A stretch of DNA of 64,000 bases from Nostoc sp. ATCC 43529 (GCA_003326205.1 LWTK01000056.1:16236-80235), one strand, 5' to 3'. Positions 52,821 through 62,337 are shown, counted from the first letter of the stretch. Notes: generated by a model not told the origin, from the sequence alone. Program-made: numbers and translations.

Positions 52821-54251
52821 CTAATCAATCTGTTTTGATTCTCGACTCAGAGGTAAAATAGCACTCATTTGTTCTAGATTTAACACTGTTGCTAAGTCTG
52901 CTTCACTCATTAATCCTCGTTCTAAGACAATTTCGCGCAGGGATTTACCAGTTTCTAAAGATTCTTTGGCCACAGCTGCGGCATTTAAATAACCAATGTG
53001 AGTGTTGAGTGCAGTTACTAAAGCTAAACTACCTTCGGCATATACTAAACAACGTTCTTTGTTAGCTGTAATTCCCTGGATGCAACGTTTGGTGAGTGCG
53101 GCGATAGTATTACCTAGAATTTCGATGCTGTGAATTAAGTTATAGGCAATCAATGGCATCATGACATTCAGTTCTAATTGTCCTGCTTGGGCAGCAAGAG
53201 CGATCGCATTGTCATAACCCATCACTTGAAAACATACCATTGATGTCATCTCTGCCATCACTGGGTTGTATTTCCCTGGCATAATTGAGGAACCTGGTTG
53301 CACTGGGGGCAGTTGAATTTCTTTGAAACCAGTTTTTGGCCCCGAATCCATCAACCGCAAGTCATGAGATATTTTGGCTAAATCCTGGGCTAAGTTCCGC
53401 AAAGCACCGGAAACGTTGACAAATGGTGCCATGCTTTGCATAGCTGCCATGAGGTGCGGTGCAGGTTCTAGTGGAGTATCAATTAATTCTGCGAGAACTT
53501 CCACTACACGGGCGCGGTAGAAAGGATGAGTATTTAAGCCTGTTCCCGCTGCACTACCTCCCAAACCAAGCACCATCAAATCTCCAGAGGCGGTGTAAAT
53601 TCGGTTTTGATGTTCTGTGAGAATTTGTGCCCAAGCTCGAAAATTCTCACCCAAGCGCACAGGTACTGCATCTTGTAAGTGAGTTCTGCCAGATTTGACG
53701 ATATCTTGAAATTCTACAGCTTTGTTTTCTAAGGATGCGATCGCTTCTTCTAAAGCTGGGTGTAATGTATGAGCAAGCGCCAATAAACCACCAATCCTAA
53801 TTGCCGTCGGAATCACATCATTGGTAGACTGCCCATAGTTAACGTGGTCATTGGGACTAACACGTTTATAATTGCCTTTTTCGTCGCCAAGAATTTCTAA
53901 GGCGCGATTTGCCAGAACTTCATTGACATTCATGTGGTGAGAAGTTCCAGCACCGGCTTGATAAACATCCACGACAAATTGATCGCGGAAATTCCCAGTT
54001 AAGATTTCATCAGCAGCTTGGATTATCGCCTGACTAATATCTTGGGGAATGCAATTTAGTTCTCCGTTGACAATTGCCGTAGCTTTTTTGATTAGCAAAC
54101 AAGCATCTACGTAAGTAGGTAAAGGTTGGATGCCGCTGATAGGGAAATTTTCGATTGCCCGCAGCGTTTGAATGCCGTAATAAACGTTACTAGCAATTTG
54201 GCGATCGCCCATCGAATCCCGTTCGATGCGAAAATCTATATTGTCAGTCAT
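52821..54251 (-). CDS. aspA: aspartate ammonia-lyase
   Basis: 476 residues of the fumarase/aspartase superfamily. Aspartase converts L-aspartate to fumarate and ammonia. YYGIQTLRAIENFPISG, QAGAGTSHHMNVNEVLANRA and the loop signature GSSIMPGKYNPV are present, and the QAGAGTS form favours aspartase over class II fumarase. The length is normal. The C-terminal CLVYAEGSLALVTALNTHIGY is typical of tetramer contacts. The gene is monocistronic and convergent with the P-type ATPase. Confidence 0.9.
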   Translation of the reverse strand: MTDNIDFRIERDSMGDRQIASNVYYGIQTLRAIENFPISGIQPLPTYVDACLLIKKATAIVNGELNCIPQDISQAIIQAADEILTGNFRDQFVVDVYQAGAGTSHHMNVNEVLANRALEILGDEKGNYKRVSPNDHVNYGQSTNDVIPTAIRIGGLLALAHTLHPALEEAIASLENKAVEFQDIVKSGRTHLQDAVPVRLGENFRAWAQILTEHQNRIYTASGDLMVLGLGGSAAGTGLNTHPFYRARVVEVLAELIDTPLEPAPHLMAAMQSMAPFVNVSGALRNLAQDLAKISHDLRLMDSGPKTGFKEIQLPPVQPGSSIMPGKYNPVMAEMTSMVCFQVMGYDNAIALAAQAGQLELNVMMPLIAYNLIHSIEILGNTIAALTKRCIQGITANKERCLVYAEGSLALVTALNTHIGYLNAAAVAKESLETGKSLREIVLERGLMSEADLATVLNLEQMSAILPLSRESKQID

Positions 54252-54582
54252 ACTATTGTTTGGATGATCTCAAAATACAGATCATGCCATGCAAATGATA
54301 CTCACGCCCTTTTTACTGTGTCCAATCCTTCAGCACCAAATCGGGAATTTTCGTGGCGTACAAAAAATCCTTTTCAGCATCACCATGCCAAAAAGGTCTT
54401 CTAGGGGCGAATTAGCGTTTGCCCTGACATCTATGTCTAGCGATCGCTAGACATAGATAAACTAGTTGGTATTCGTCAAACTGAGATTCGACACATCAAA
54501 ACCTTGAAGAATACCAATTAAGTCACCGAGAAACCTGATTCTTGTACTCGATTATTGTTTTCCGAGAATGAGAAAGCAGGGA
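54252..54582. other. intergenic region aspA-RTX gene
   Basis: 331 bases without a gene. The only notable feature is the 28-bp palindrome at 54430-54457. The aspA promoter should lie near 54260-54330. Confidence 0.6.
54430..54457. repeat. 28-bp palindrome centred on a HIP1 site
   Basis: TCTATGTCTAGCGA and its exact complement meet at a GCGATCGC core. It lies about 125 bp beyond the stop of the RTX gene on its strand, so it may act as a transcript-end hairpin or simply be a HIP1 expansion. Confidence 0.75.
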
Positions 54583-56502
54583 TTATACGTAGTTAAACTG
54601 AGTTGCGTTGCTTAGATTTAATTGCCCAAAAGCATTGCCTGCTGTTACTCCTTGGACAAGACCAATCAAATCGTCATCTAACAGATTGATAGTTGAGTTC
54701 CTGTCAAAAATACCCACTCCTGTAAATCCTCCTATAGTAAAACCATTTACTAACCGATAGTCAGATGCTGTTCCCCTAAGCTGGATTTTATCTACCTCAT
54801 TTGCTGGTTCTCCTATAAAATCAATGAGGTCAAAATCAGTAATTCGAGCGAAATCATTATTACCGGCAGAGTCATAGAGAACTGAGCCAAATATACCGCC
54901 TGTTCCTAGTACGAAAGTATCTCGATCGAACAGACTACCGCTCGTTAACACATCGATTTGACCATCTCCACCACCTGTCAAAATATCATTGCCTGCTCCA
55001 CCGTTAAGGGTGTCGTTGCCATTACCCCCAAACAGGCTATCGTTACCAGCTCCGCCGTTAATGATATCGTTACCATCCAAGCCGGAGAGGACATTATTAC
55101 CACTGTTGCCGTTGATGACATTATTTTTGGCGTTACCTGTGCCGTTAATTGCTCCTACCCCTGTCAAAGTCAAGTTCTCCAAGTTAGTACTCAGGGTGTA
55201 GCTGACTGAAGCCTGTACAGTGTCTATGCCACCTAAAGCATCGCCAAATACTTCGGATGCTACATCAAATACGTTGTCTACGATGTAAATGTCATTGCCA
55301 TCGCCACCATCAAGGTTATCGGCACCTGTACCCCCATTGAGGACATCATTGCCACTACCGCCTCTGAGAGTGTCGTTCCCGCCATTGCCGTTCAAGTTAT
55401 CGTCACCATTCAACCCGGAGATTACATTGTTAGCACTGTTGCCGTTGATGATATTGTTCTTGGCGTTACCTGTGCCGTTAATTGCTCCTACCCCTGTCAA
55501 AGTCAAGTTCTCCAAGTTAGTACTCAGGGTGTAGCTGACTGAAGCTTGTACAGTATCTATGCCACCTAAAGCATCGCCAAATACTTCGGATGCTACATCA
55601 AATACGTTGTCTACGATGTAAATGTCATTGCCATCGCCACCATCCAGATTATCGGCACCTGTACCCCCATTGAGGACATCATTGCCACTACCGCCTCTAA
55701 GGGTGTCGTTGCCAGCGCCTCCATTGAGTTGATCGTTACCATCCAACCCAGAAAGTACATTGTTGCCACTGTTGCCGTTGATGACGTTGTTCTTGGCGTT
55801 ACCTGTGCCATTAATTGCTGCGGTTCCTGTTAAGGTCAGGTTTTCTAAGTTAGTACTCAGGGTGTAACTGACTGAAGCCTGTACAGTGTCTATGCCACCT
55901 AGAGCATCGCCAAATACTTCGGATGCTACATCAAATACGTTGTCTACGATGTAGGTGTCATCGCCATCGCCACCATCCAGATTGTCGACACCTGTACCCC
56001 CATTGAGGACATCATTGCCACTACCGCCTCTAAGGGTGTCATTGCCAGCACCTCCATTGAGGGTGTCGTTGCCAGCGCCTCCATTGAGTTGATCGTTACC
56101 ATCCAACCCAGAAAGTACATTGTTGCCACTGTTGCCGTTGATGACGTTGTTCTTGGCGTTACCTGTGCCATTAATTGCTGCGGTTCCTGTTAAGGTCAGG
56201 TTTTCTAAGTTAGTACTCAGGGTGTAACTGACTGAAGCCTGTACAGTGTCTATGCCACCTAGAGCATCGCCAAATACTTCGGATGCTACATCAAGTACGT
56301 TGTCTACGATGTAGGTGTCATCGCCATCGCCACCATCCAGATTGTCGACACCTGTACCCCCATTGAGGACATCATTGCCACTACCGCCTCTGAGAGTGTC
56401 GTTGCCGCCTAAACCAATCAGGGTGTCGTTTCCACCTAAACCGATCAGGGTGTCGTTGCCTCCGGTTCCAATGAGTAGATCGGCAAAATTGGTACCTGCC
56501 AT
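54583..56502 (-). CDS. RTX-type calcium-binding repeat protein
   Basis: 639 residues built of GGxGxDxLx nonapeptides (GGNDTLIGLGGNDTL, GGAGNDTLNGGAGNDTL), which bind calcium in a parallel beta-roll. Four long modules of 111-120 residues repeat, starting at RGGSGNDVLNGG near residues 38, 158, 269 and 380, each with YIVDN, DTVQASVSYTLS and NLENLTLTG. The C-terminal 100 residues (ARITDFDLIDFIG, DKIQLRGTASDYRL) resemble the end of type I-secreted proteins. There is no signal peptide, as expected for type I export. Its exporter is not in the window. The gene is divergent from the LuxR regulator. Confidence 0.88.
   Translation of the reverse strand: MAGTNFADLLIGTGGNDTLIGLGGNDTLIGLGGNDTLRGGSGNDVLNGGTGVDNLDGGDGDDTYIVDNVLDVASEVFGDALGGIDTVQASVSYTLSTNLENLTLTGTAAINGTGNAKNNVINGNSGNNVLSGLDGNDQLNGGAGNDTLNGGAGNDTLRGGSGNDVLNGGTGVDNLDGGDGDDTYIVDNVFDVASEVFGDALGGIDTVQASVSYTLSTNLENLTLTGTAAINGTGNAKNNVINGNSGNNVLSGLDGNDQLNGGAGNDTLRGGSGNDVLNGGTGADNLDGGDGNDIYIVDNVFDVASEVFGDALGGIDTVQASVSYTLSTNLENLTLTGVGAINGTGNAKNNIINGNSANNVISGLNGDDNLNGNGGNDTLRGGSGNDVLNGGTGADNLDGGDGNDIYIVDNVFDVASEVFGDALGGIDTVQASVSYTLSTNLENLTLTGVGAINGTGNAKNNVINGNSGNNVLSGLDGNDIINGGAGNDSLFGGNGNDTLNGGAGNDILTGGGDGQIDVLTSGSLFDRDTFVLGTGGIFGSVLYDSAGNNDFARITDFDLIDFIGEPANEVDKIQLRGTASDYRLVNGFTIGGFTGVGIFDRNSTINLLDDDLIGLVQGVTAGNAFGQLNLSNATQFNYV
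55034..56391. repeat. four 333-360 bp tandem coding repeats in the RTX gene
   Basis: The four modules are nearly identical at DNA level. Blocks such as the one near 55611-55811 recur almost unchanged at 55944-56171, including silent positions, pointing to recent duplication or gene conversion. Assembly across this stretch should be regarded with caution. Confidence 0.85.
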
Positions 56503-56817
56503 AATGAGCTTCTCCTTAAATTAGAGGATGTTAGAAAATTATTAGAGAAATCGTTCAAGCTAGTCCTTACATGACTTAGTGTTTTTTATACTAGATTCGC
56601 CTATGTATAACGTCTTTTAGACACCACTAATAGGCTTTTCACGATTTATCGCATCATTACGAGTTTTACAAATGTTTTATCTGTCTCAGGGAAATCCCTA
56701 AGCAGTATTTTGTTCAAGAAAAATACTGATAGTAGAATGACAAAACTTTTTTACGAAAACAATACGCTGATCGCCGTAGTTAATTGTTAAGCAGTAACCA
56801 TTTACCGATAAAAATCC
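56503..56817. other. divergent spacer RTX gene / LuxR regulator
   Basis: 315 bases without a gene, holding both promoters. No box pair or dyad is convincing. The upstream bases of the LuxR gene contain no strong Shine-Dalgarno sequence. Confidence 0.5.
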
Positions 56818-57948
56818 GTGGAAAGCTTGTCACACAATGATTGGCAGATGATTCTGTTGTTTTTACAAATCCTTTACGCATCTTGCAGTATTGATAAATT
56901 TCCCATCCAAATACTGACAGCTTTACCAAAGTTAGTAGGTGCAGAAACATTTGCAATAGGCAGTTTCAAGATTCGGGGTACACTCTTCTTGCCCAGGTTT
57001 TACGCGTTTCCCCATCCTGAAGTAGGCATGGCTGTGGAATCATTCACATCTCAACGTCAAAAATTTTTTACTCATCCAGTTGCAAAACATTATGTTAAAA
57101 CACTGGATGGGCAAGCACTAGCAATTTCAGATTTTTTTAGTGAGCGAGAATTCCAAAGCAGAGAAGCTTTTTATGCTTTTTTTCAGTCTTTTGGGTTGAA
57201 GGATCAGATGGCAATTCACTTTGAGCTTCCCTCCATAGCGAATGCCGATCGGTTTCATCAAGGACAAGACCACTTAGTTTTATCAATCAACCGCGATCGC
57301 CGGAACTTCAATGAGCGCGATCGCTTGATTCTGAATTTAATTCGTCCCCACTTACAGCAGGCATATCAGAACATTGCCGCGTTTACTCAAGTACAGGAAC
57401 AACTTAGCCAGCTAAATCAGGCAACCGAACAAGTAGGTTTAATTGCTCTATTTCTTGACGGCAAAGTGGAGTGGATAAGCCAAAAAGCTGGAGAATTGCT
57501 ACATAAATATTACCCACTGTCAAAGCTGCCAAACTCGCTACCTGACATCCTTCAAAGATGGATCAATCATCAAATATCTTTACTAAAACAGTCAACCGAG
57601 ATTCCTTCTCCTGTGCATCAACTTCACCTAGAACACAATGGAACTCAGCTGAAGGTGAAACTGAATTATCATGCAGCACTTGAACGGGTTTACCTGCTGT
57701 TGGAAGAAATTCAGCCTAATGAGTTTTCAGTTAAATACTTAGAAATGCTGGGGTTAACCAAACGGGAAGCTGAGGTGCTATTTTGGGTAGCAAGAGATCG
57801 GAGTACCCAGGAAATTTCCCAGCAGTTGGGAATGAGCGATCGTACAGTTAAGAAACATTTGGAAAATGTTTACAAAAAATTTGATGTTCAAAGCCGCCTT
57901 GGTGCGGTCATGTACGCATTACAGAAATTGGGTATTGTCAATCTTTAA
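56818..57948 (+). CDS. LuxR-family transcriptional regulator
   Basis: 376 residues. The C-terminal LuxR helix-turn-helix is clear (about 310-370): LTKREAEVLFWVARDRS, then EISQQLGMSDRTVKKHLENVY. The N-terminal 190 residues have no receiver phospho-Asp pattern and look GAF/PAS-like (LILNLIRPHLQQAYQNIAAF is the linking helix, as in cyanobacterial LuxR proteins with a sensor part). The start is GTG at 56818. Because it is divergent from the RTX gene, it may control that gene; this is inference. The ligand is unknown. Confidence 0.85.
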   Translation: MESLSHNDWQMILLFLQILYASCSIDKFPIQILTALPKLVGAETFAIGSFKIRGTLFLPRFYAFPHPEVGMAVESFTSQRQKFFTHPVAKHYVKTLDGQALAISDFFSEREFQSREAFYAFFQSFGLKDQMAIHFELPSIANADRFHQGQDHLVLSINRDRRNFNERDRLILNLIRPHLQQAYQNIAAFTQVQEQLSQLNQATEQVGLIALFLDGKVEWISQKAGELLHKYYPLSKLPNSLPDILQRWINHQISLLKQSTEIPSPVHQLHLEHNGTQLKVKLNYHAALERVYLLLEEIQPNEFSVKYLEMLGLTKREAEVLFWVARDRSTQEISQQLGMSDRTVKKHLENVYKKFDVQSRLGAVMYALQKLGIVNL

Positions 57949-58041
57949 ATGTCGATTCAAGTGTAGTTTTTTGTGTCGTAATGTTTGAGAAATATGGTAT
58001 TTTAGTGTATCCGCCTCAGCAACAAGCAATCATATTTAAAA

Positions 58042-58134
58042 AATGAACAAGATATATTACCAGTACCCGATTTAGTCAGTGATTTACATTTGACATTAGG
58101 GTGATTATTTGCTTGGTTAAAATTATTAGATAAT
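58042..58134 (+). pseudogene. Uma2-family C-terminal remnant
   Basis: A short frame NEQDILPVPDLVSDLHLTLG, a TGA, then LFAWLKLLDN resembles the C-terminal end of Uma2 proteins (LPVPDLVSDLxLTxxxLFAWL). It has an internal stop and no upstream gene body, so it is a leftover fragment. Confidence 0.55.
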
Positions 58135-58149
58135 TCCTCAACCCAAATC

Positions 58150-58668
58150 ATGACTTTACCTAACTGGATTACCTTCTCTCGCCTATTGGGGATACCATTT
58201 CTGCTTTACGGTTTATATAATCCTACACCTCAAGCTCAGTGGATATGTTTGGCGATCTTTCTCGTTGCTGCATTGACTGATTGGTTAGACGGCTATTTGG
58301 CACGGAAACTCAACCAAATTAGCGAATTGGGCAAATTTCTCGATCCCTTAGTGGATAAACTTCTGGTACTTGCGCCGTTGTTGGTTTTTATTGAATTAGG
58401 AAAAGTGCCAGCTTGGGGAGTGTTTTTGATTTTAGCGCGGGAATTAGCGATCGCTGGTTGGCGAGTAAATCAAACAACAATTACCGGGGCGAACATTTGG
58501 GGTAAACTCAAAACTGTAAGTCAAATAGTGGCGATCGCACTTCTAATTGCGCCATTACCTGAAATCTGGAAAACCCCATCTTTAATTGCCTTTTGGATTT
58601 CTGTGGCTTTGACATTAATATCTGGCGTAATTTACCTGATACCACAAAAAACTAGTACCGCTGATTGA
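58150..58668 (+). CDS. pgsA: CDP-diacylglycerol-glycerol-3-phosphate 3-phosphatidyltransferase
   Basis: 172-residue integral membrane enzyme that makes phosphatidylglycerol-phosphate, the committed step to phosphatidylglycerol, an essential thylakoid lipid. The CDP-alcohol phosphotransferase motif is complete in DWLDGYLARKLNQISELGKF followed by LDPLVDKLL, with all four Asp residues. It begins LPNWITFSRLLGIPFLL, the typical N-terminus. Six hydrophobic helices are expected. The ATG at 58150 is natural. It lies alone after the Uma2 remnant. Confidence 0.93.
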   Translation: MTLPNWITFSRLLGIPFLLYGLYNPTPQAQWICLAIFLVAALTDWLDGYLARKLNQISELGKFLDPLVDKLLVLAPLLVFIELGKVPAWGVFLILARELAIAGWRVNQTTITGANIWGKLKTVSQIVAIALLIAPLPEIWKTPSLIAFWISVALTLISGVIYLIPQKTSTAD

Positions 58669-58726
58669 AAAGATTATAAGAACCTTTGACCGCAAACTTT
58701 TCCTTTCAGTTTATGTCATCTAATTG

Positions 58727-59605
58727 CTAAAAATTATAGCTAGGTAATCCAGTAACATCAGTTTGGAGAGCAAACAAATCACCAGAGTAGAAACTTTTGT
58801 CAATCTCGGCTTGGCTGAGTCCAACTGAGGCCGTGGTGATGTAAAGTGTTTGCAAATCCTCGCCGCCAAAAGTGCAACTCGTCACCAGTGGAACGGGTAG
58901 TTCTATTCGCAATATTTCTGCACCCTGTGGATTGAAACGAATCACGCACCATCCATTCCACATCGCTGACCAAATATTTCCTTGACTATCTATCGTCAAC
59001 CCATCTGGGTAGAAAGATTCATGAGTTAAATCAACAAAAATCCGGCGATTGGTAATATTACCTGTTACTGAATTAAAGTCATAAGCATATATTTTTTGTT
59101 GAGGAGAATCAGTTAAGTAAAAAGTTTTTTGATCTGGACTCCAACCCAAGCCATTAGAAATAGTCAATCCTGTTTCCATCAGATGTAATGAACCATCAGC
59201 ATCATAACGGTAGAGGTTAGCGTCGGGTTTTTCAATAGTAGACATTGAGCCAAACCAAAAGCGACCTTGGGGGTCACATTTGCCATCATTAATACGATTA
59301 TTTGGCATGTTGGCTTCAACTTCCAAAATGGGTGTAACTTCACCTGTTTGGGTGTTGAGGAATGCCAGATGACGACGCAGTGTGATAATTAATCTATCTG
59401 TGCCTGCTGGTGCGATCGCCCCTACCACATCTCCCACATCAAAAAAACGATCTTTCCCCGTTGCCGGGTAAAATTGATGCACTCGATGGTTAAAAATATC
59501 TATCCAGTAAAGTAGCTTTTTAGTAGAGTCCCAGACTGGCCCTTCACCCAAACGAGCACGTGCTTCCAAAACATTCTGGAGTGGATATTGTAAGACCTGG
59601 CTCAT
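58727..59605 (-). CDS. SMP-30/gluconolactonase-family lactonase
   Basis: 292-residue six-bladed beta-propeller. Metal-ligand blocks of the family are ARLGEGPVWD (Glu), PNNRINDGKCDPQGRFWFGS (Asn, Asp) and ISNGLGWSPDQKTFYLTDS, and YPDGLTIDSQGNIW supplies the Asp near residue 200. The enzymes hydrolyse sugar lactones with a divalent metal; the exact substrate is unknown. The frame opens at a TTG at 59620, but the ATG at 59605 (MSQVLQYPLQNVLEAR) is more likely. It is convergent with pgsA. Confidence 0.88.
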   Translation of the reverse strand: MSQVLQYPLQNVLEARARLGEGPVWDSTKKLLYWIDIFNHRVHQFYPATGKDRFFDVGDVVGAIAPAGTDRLIITLRRHLAFLNTQTGEVTPILEVEANMPNNRINDGKCDPQGRFWFGSMSTIEKPDANLYRYDADGSLHLMETGLTISNGLGWSPDQKTFYLTDSPQQKIYAYDFNSVTGNITNRRIFVDLTHESFYPDGLTIDSQGNIWSAMWNGWCVIRFNPQGAEILRIELPVPLVTSCTFGGEDLQTLYITTASVGLSQAEIDKSFYSGDLFALQTDVTGLPSYNF

Positions 59606-59954
59606 TTTATCAACTAACAATAGTATTTACACAAATTAATTTCACCAACTTTGAGGCAATTATCAAACAAGTTTGCCTGACTAACAGAAAAAATTTTCAT
59701 TCCTGTTTTAGTAAAAACTAAAAACGTAATTTATCGCGTCTTTCTTAGGTAGAGTAAAAATTTTATCGATCGTTTGTGGTTACGTTGGTACGATGAAACA
59801 GGAAATTCGATTTCTACGCAGCTAGAACAAGAAAGACAACGTGCTGATAAATTAGCAACGAAGTTGCGATTGGGTATTAACCCTGATGAAGAGTAATAGC
59901 TAATTGGTTTATGGCTGTTGACTGTTGACTCTCAGCAGTCAACAAACCTTGTAA
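59606..59954. other. intergenic region with a Uma2 remnant
   Basis: 349 bases holding the fragment at 59774-59896 and, near 59910-59946, a short GTTGACTGTTGACTC / AGCAGTCAACAA repeat. No other gene was found. Confidence 0.6.
59774..59896 (+). pseudogene. Uma2-family C-terminal remnant (coiled-coil tail)
   Basis: 40 codons: LWLRWYDETGNSISTQLEQE, then RQRADKLATKLRLGINPDEE and a TAA. This is the typical end of many cyanobacterial Uma2 proteins (LRWYD-x-x-GN, Gln-rich helix, GINPDE). The catalytic domain is absent upstream. Confidence 0.7.
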
Positions 59955-60893
59955 TTAAACAGCTTTTAAAATCTCTTCATCTACAGAAAAATCAACCTCA
60001 GCTTTATCTCGACCAGAAGCGAGATAATCATTTTCCAAAGAATCTTGTAATCCCGAAATCAAGTCATATTCCGGATGCCAGTTTAATTCTGTTTGGGCTT
60101 TATTCACCGAAGCAAAGAAATGTTGTACCCGCATGGGAAAAGCTTTGCGCTTGCCAAAATCAAACTTCTTCGGGTCGTAATGGACAATTTTGATAGCATC
60201 GGGTGATTTACCAGCCGCTACGGCGCTAGCACGGGCTAAACCATCAAAAGTGACAAAGCGATCGCCAGAAACGTTATAAATCTCTCCTACTGCTTGTTGA
60301 TTGCCCAAAACTTGAGTCATTGCCTTTGCTAAATCTTTGACATGACCAAATTGGGTGATATGCAACCCATTTCCGGGGATAGGAATGGGGCGATCTCGGA
60401 CAATTCTGTCAAAAAACCAACTTTCTAAGTCATTATAATTACGTGGACCATAAATATAAGTGGGGCGAATCGAAGTAAAGGGCAATCCCGATTTACTCAA
60501 GTAAGCTTCAGTTTCATGCTTACCCAGATGCCGACTTTTGGGGTCTACTGCATCGCCTTCGATATGGGGAAGCTGGTCAGATTTGAGATACACCCCCGCC
60601 GAACTCATGTATACAAAATGTTGCACCCGGTCTTGAAAAATCTCTGCAAGTGGTTGAGTATCACTGAGTTCTCGTCCATTGTTGTCAAAAATGGCATCAA
60701 AATTTTCTTGTGACAATTTTGCTTTTAATTGGGCAGCATCGGTGCGATCGCCTATAATTTGTCCTACTCCCTGTAAAGAAGGTGCTGGTCGATTTCCACG
60801 GTTAAACAGCACCACCTCATGTCCTTGTTCCACCAATAGTTGAGTCAAGTAGACACCAATGAACCGAGTACCACCCATAATTAGAATTCGCAT
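59955..60893 (-). CDS. CSP41-like atypical short-chain dehydrogenase
   Basis: 312 residues of the extended NAD-dependent epimerase/dehydratase family. The dinucleotide loop is GGTRFIG (7-13), with VVLFNRGNRP following, typical of the CSP41 branch. The usual catalytic YxxxK is replaced by a segment reading RHLGKHETE, so the Tyr is missing and enzymatic activity is doubtful. Chloroplast CSP41 proteins bind and stabilise plastid RNAs and associate with ribosomes, and the cyanobacterial relatives may do the same. RPTYIYGPRNYNDLESWFFD and YNVSGDRFVTF are further family blocks. The gene lies alone on this strand. Confidence 0.85.
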   Translation of the reverse strand: MRILIMGGTRFIGVYLTQLLVEQGHEVVLFNRGNRPAPSLQGVGQIIGDRTDAAQLKAKLSQENFDAIFDNNGRELSDTQPLAEIFQDRVQHFVYMSSAGVYLKSDQLPHIEGDAVDPKSRHLGKHETEAYLSKSGLPFTSIRPTYIYGPRNYNDLESWFFDRIVRDRPIPIPGNGLHITQFGHVKDLAKAMTQVLGNQQAVGEIYNVSGDRFVTFDGLARASAVAAGKSPDAIKIVHYDPKKFDFGKRKAFPMRVQHFFASVNKAQTELNWHPEYDLISGLQDSLENDYLASGRDKAEVDFSVDEEILKAV

Positions 60894-60944
60894 ACCTTTC
60901 CTATTCCTATTTGTAGGGACTCTTTACTGGGGACTAAGGACTGG

Positions 60945-61022
60945 CTATTAGGGACTGGTAATTAGGGAATTTTCCCAATCCCCAATCCCCAATGCCCCAT
61001 GCCCCATGCCCAATGCCCCAAT
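60945..61022. repeat. CCCCAAT/CCCCATG heptamer repeats
   Basis: About seven C-rich heptamers in tandem, preceded by partial complements, upstream of the glycosyltransferase gene. Same family as 17129-17163. Confidence 0.65.
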
Positions 61023-61182
61023 TTGAGGTTATCAGGTTGCAGCATCCATCTGGAACCTGTCAGAGAAAGATTGCGTCTGTGGCTTTAATCTGGGGCGCTT
61101 CCCATTAGTTAATCACAAGGGGAAACTTTTCAGTTAACCTCATAAAGTTGCCTAACGATTTTCCATTCATTACAAGTTAGCT

Positions 61183-62337
61183 GTGCCCTTGAAATATGCT
61201 CTGGTTCATGAGTGGTTGACACCCAAAGCCACAGGTGGTTCAGAACTCGTTGTACGGGAAATTTTGAATCACATTGATGCTGATTTGTATGCCCTCATCG
61301 ATTTTGAATCTATCAACCCTGAAAGTTATTTATACAAACGTCAAATTGGCAAGACGTTTCTTCAGCACTTTCCCTATGCCCATAACGGTATACAAAAGTA
61401 CTTGCCTTTGTGGCCTTTGGCGATTGAACAAATGGATTTGCGGCACTATGACGTAATTCTGTCTTCATCCCATGCTGTTGCCAAGGGAATCCTTACCACT
61501 CCAGATCAGTTGCATATTTGCTACTGTCACAGCCCTATGCGCTACGCTTGGGACTTGACCTTTGATTATCTGCGCCAAAGCAAGCTGGGTAATGGTCTAC
61601 CTGGGTGGGTGACCCGATATTTATTACATCGTTTACGCCAGTGGGATGTATTGAGTGCCAATCGTGTTGATTACTTCATCGCTAACTCGCAGCACACAGC
61701 TAAGCGCATTTGGCGTTGCTATCGGCGAGAAGCAACAGTGATTTACCCACCAGTGAATATTGAGGAATTTCCATTTTCTCAGGAAAAAGACGATTTTTAC
61801 CTAACAGTTTCTCGGCTAGTGAGTTACAAACAAGTATCGTTGATTGTCAAAGCTTTTAATCAACTAAAACGACCATTAGTAGTAATAGGTACAGGAGATG
61901 AAATGAAAAAGATTCGTGAGATGGCAAACTCAAATATACAAATACTGGGATGGCAACCCGATAATGTGGTAAAAAAATATATGGCTAGCGCTAAGGCGTT
62001 TGTGTACGCAGCTTGTGAAGATTTTGGTATTGCCCTAGTGGAGGCACAAGCATGTGGTACGCCAGTAATTGCCTACGCTGCTGGGGGTGCTCTAGAAACA
62101 GTGCGAGATATTCGCTCTGGTGTGGATACAGGGACAGGTATATTCTTCAGGACACAAACAGAGGCAGCTTTAGTGGAGGCAGTAGAAAAATTTGAAGCAT
62201 ATCAGGGTTCGTTTAATTGTGAGTATATGCGATCGCACGCTGCGAAGTTTTCGCCGCAAGTCTTTGCAGATTGTTATCTAGATTTTGTAAACAAGTGCAA
62301 CGAAAAAAGACCTTTTTGGAATAATGGTCTTGGTTAA
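61183..62337 (+). CDS. GT4-family glycosyltransferase
   Basis: 384 residues, GT-B fold. It starts LKYALVHEWLTPKATGGSE, with a glycine-rich loop. The C-terminal half has VGRL-like LTVSRLVSYKQ, VVIGTGDE and the EX7E motif EDFGIALVE (279-287) followed by ACGTPVIAYAAGGA, which positions the nucleotide sugar. HSPMRYAWDL is characteristic of the WbaZ-like mannosyltransferase branch. The start codon is GTG at 61183. The next gene is a sugar-phosphate transferase, so the pair probably makes an exopolysaccharide or heterocyst-envelope-type glycan; the product is not known. Confidence 0.9.
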   Translation: MPLKYALVHEWLTPKATGGSELVVREILNHIDADLYALIDFESINPESYLYKRQIGKTFLQHFPYAHNGIQKYLPLWPLAIEQMDLRHYDVILSSSHAVAKGILTTPDQLHICYCHSPMRYAWDLTFDYLRQSKLGNGLPGWVTRYLLHRLRQWDVLSANRVDYFIANSQHTAKRIWRCYRREATVIYPPVNIEEFPFSQEKDDFYLTVSRLVSYKQVSLIVKAFNQLKRPLVVIGTGDEMKKIREMANSNIQILGWQPDNVVKKYMASAKAFVYAACEDFGIALVEAQACGTPVIAYAAGGALETVRDIRSGVDTGTGIFFRTQTEAALVEAVEKFEAYQGSFNCEYMRSHAAKFSPQVFADCYLDFVNKCNEKRPFWNNGLG

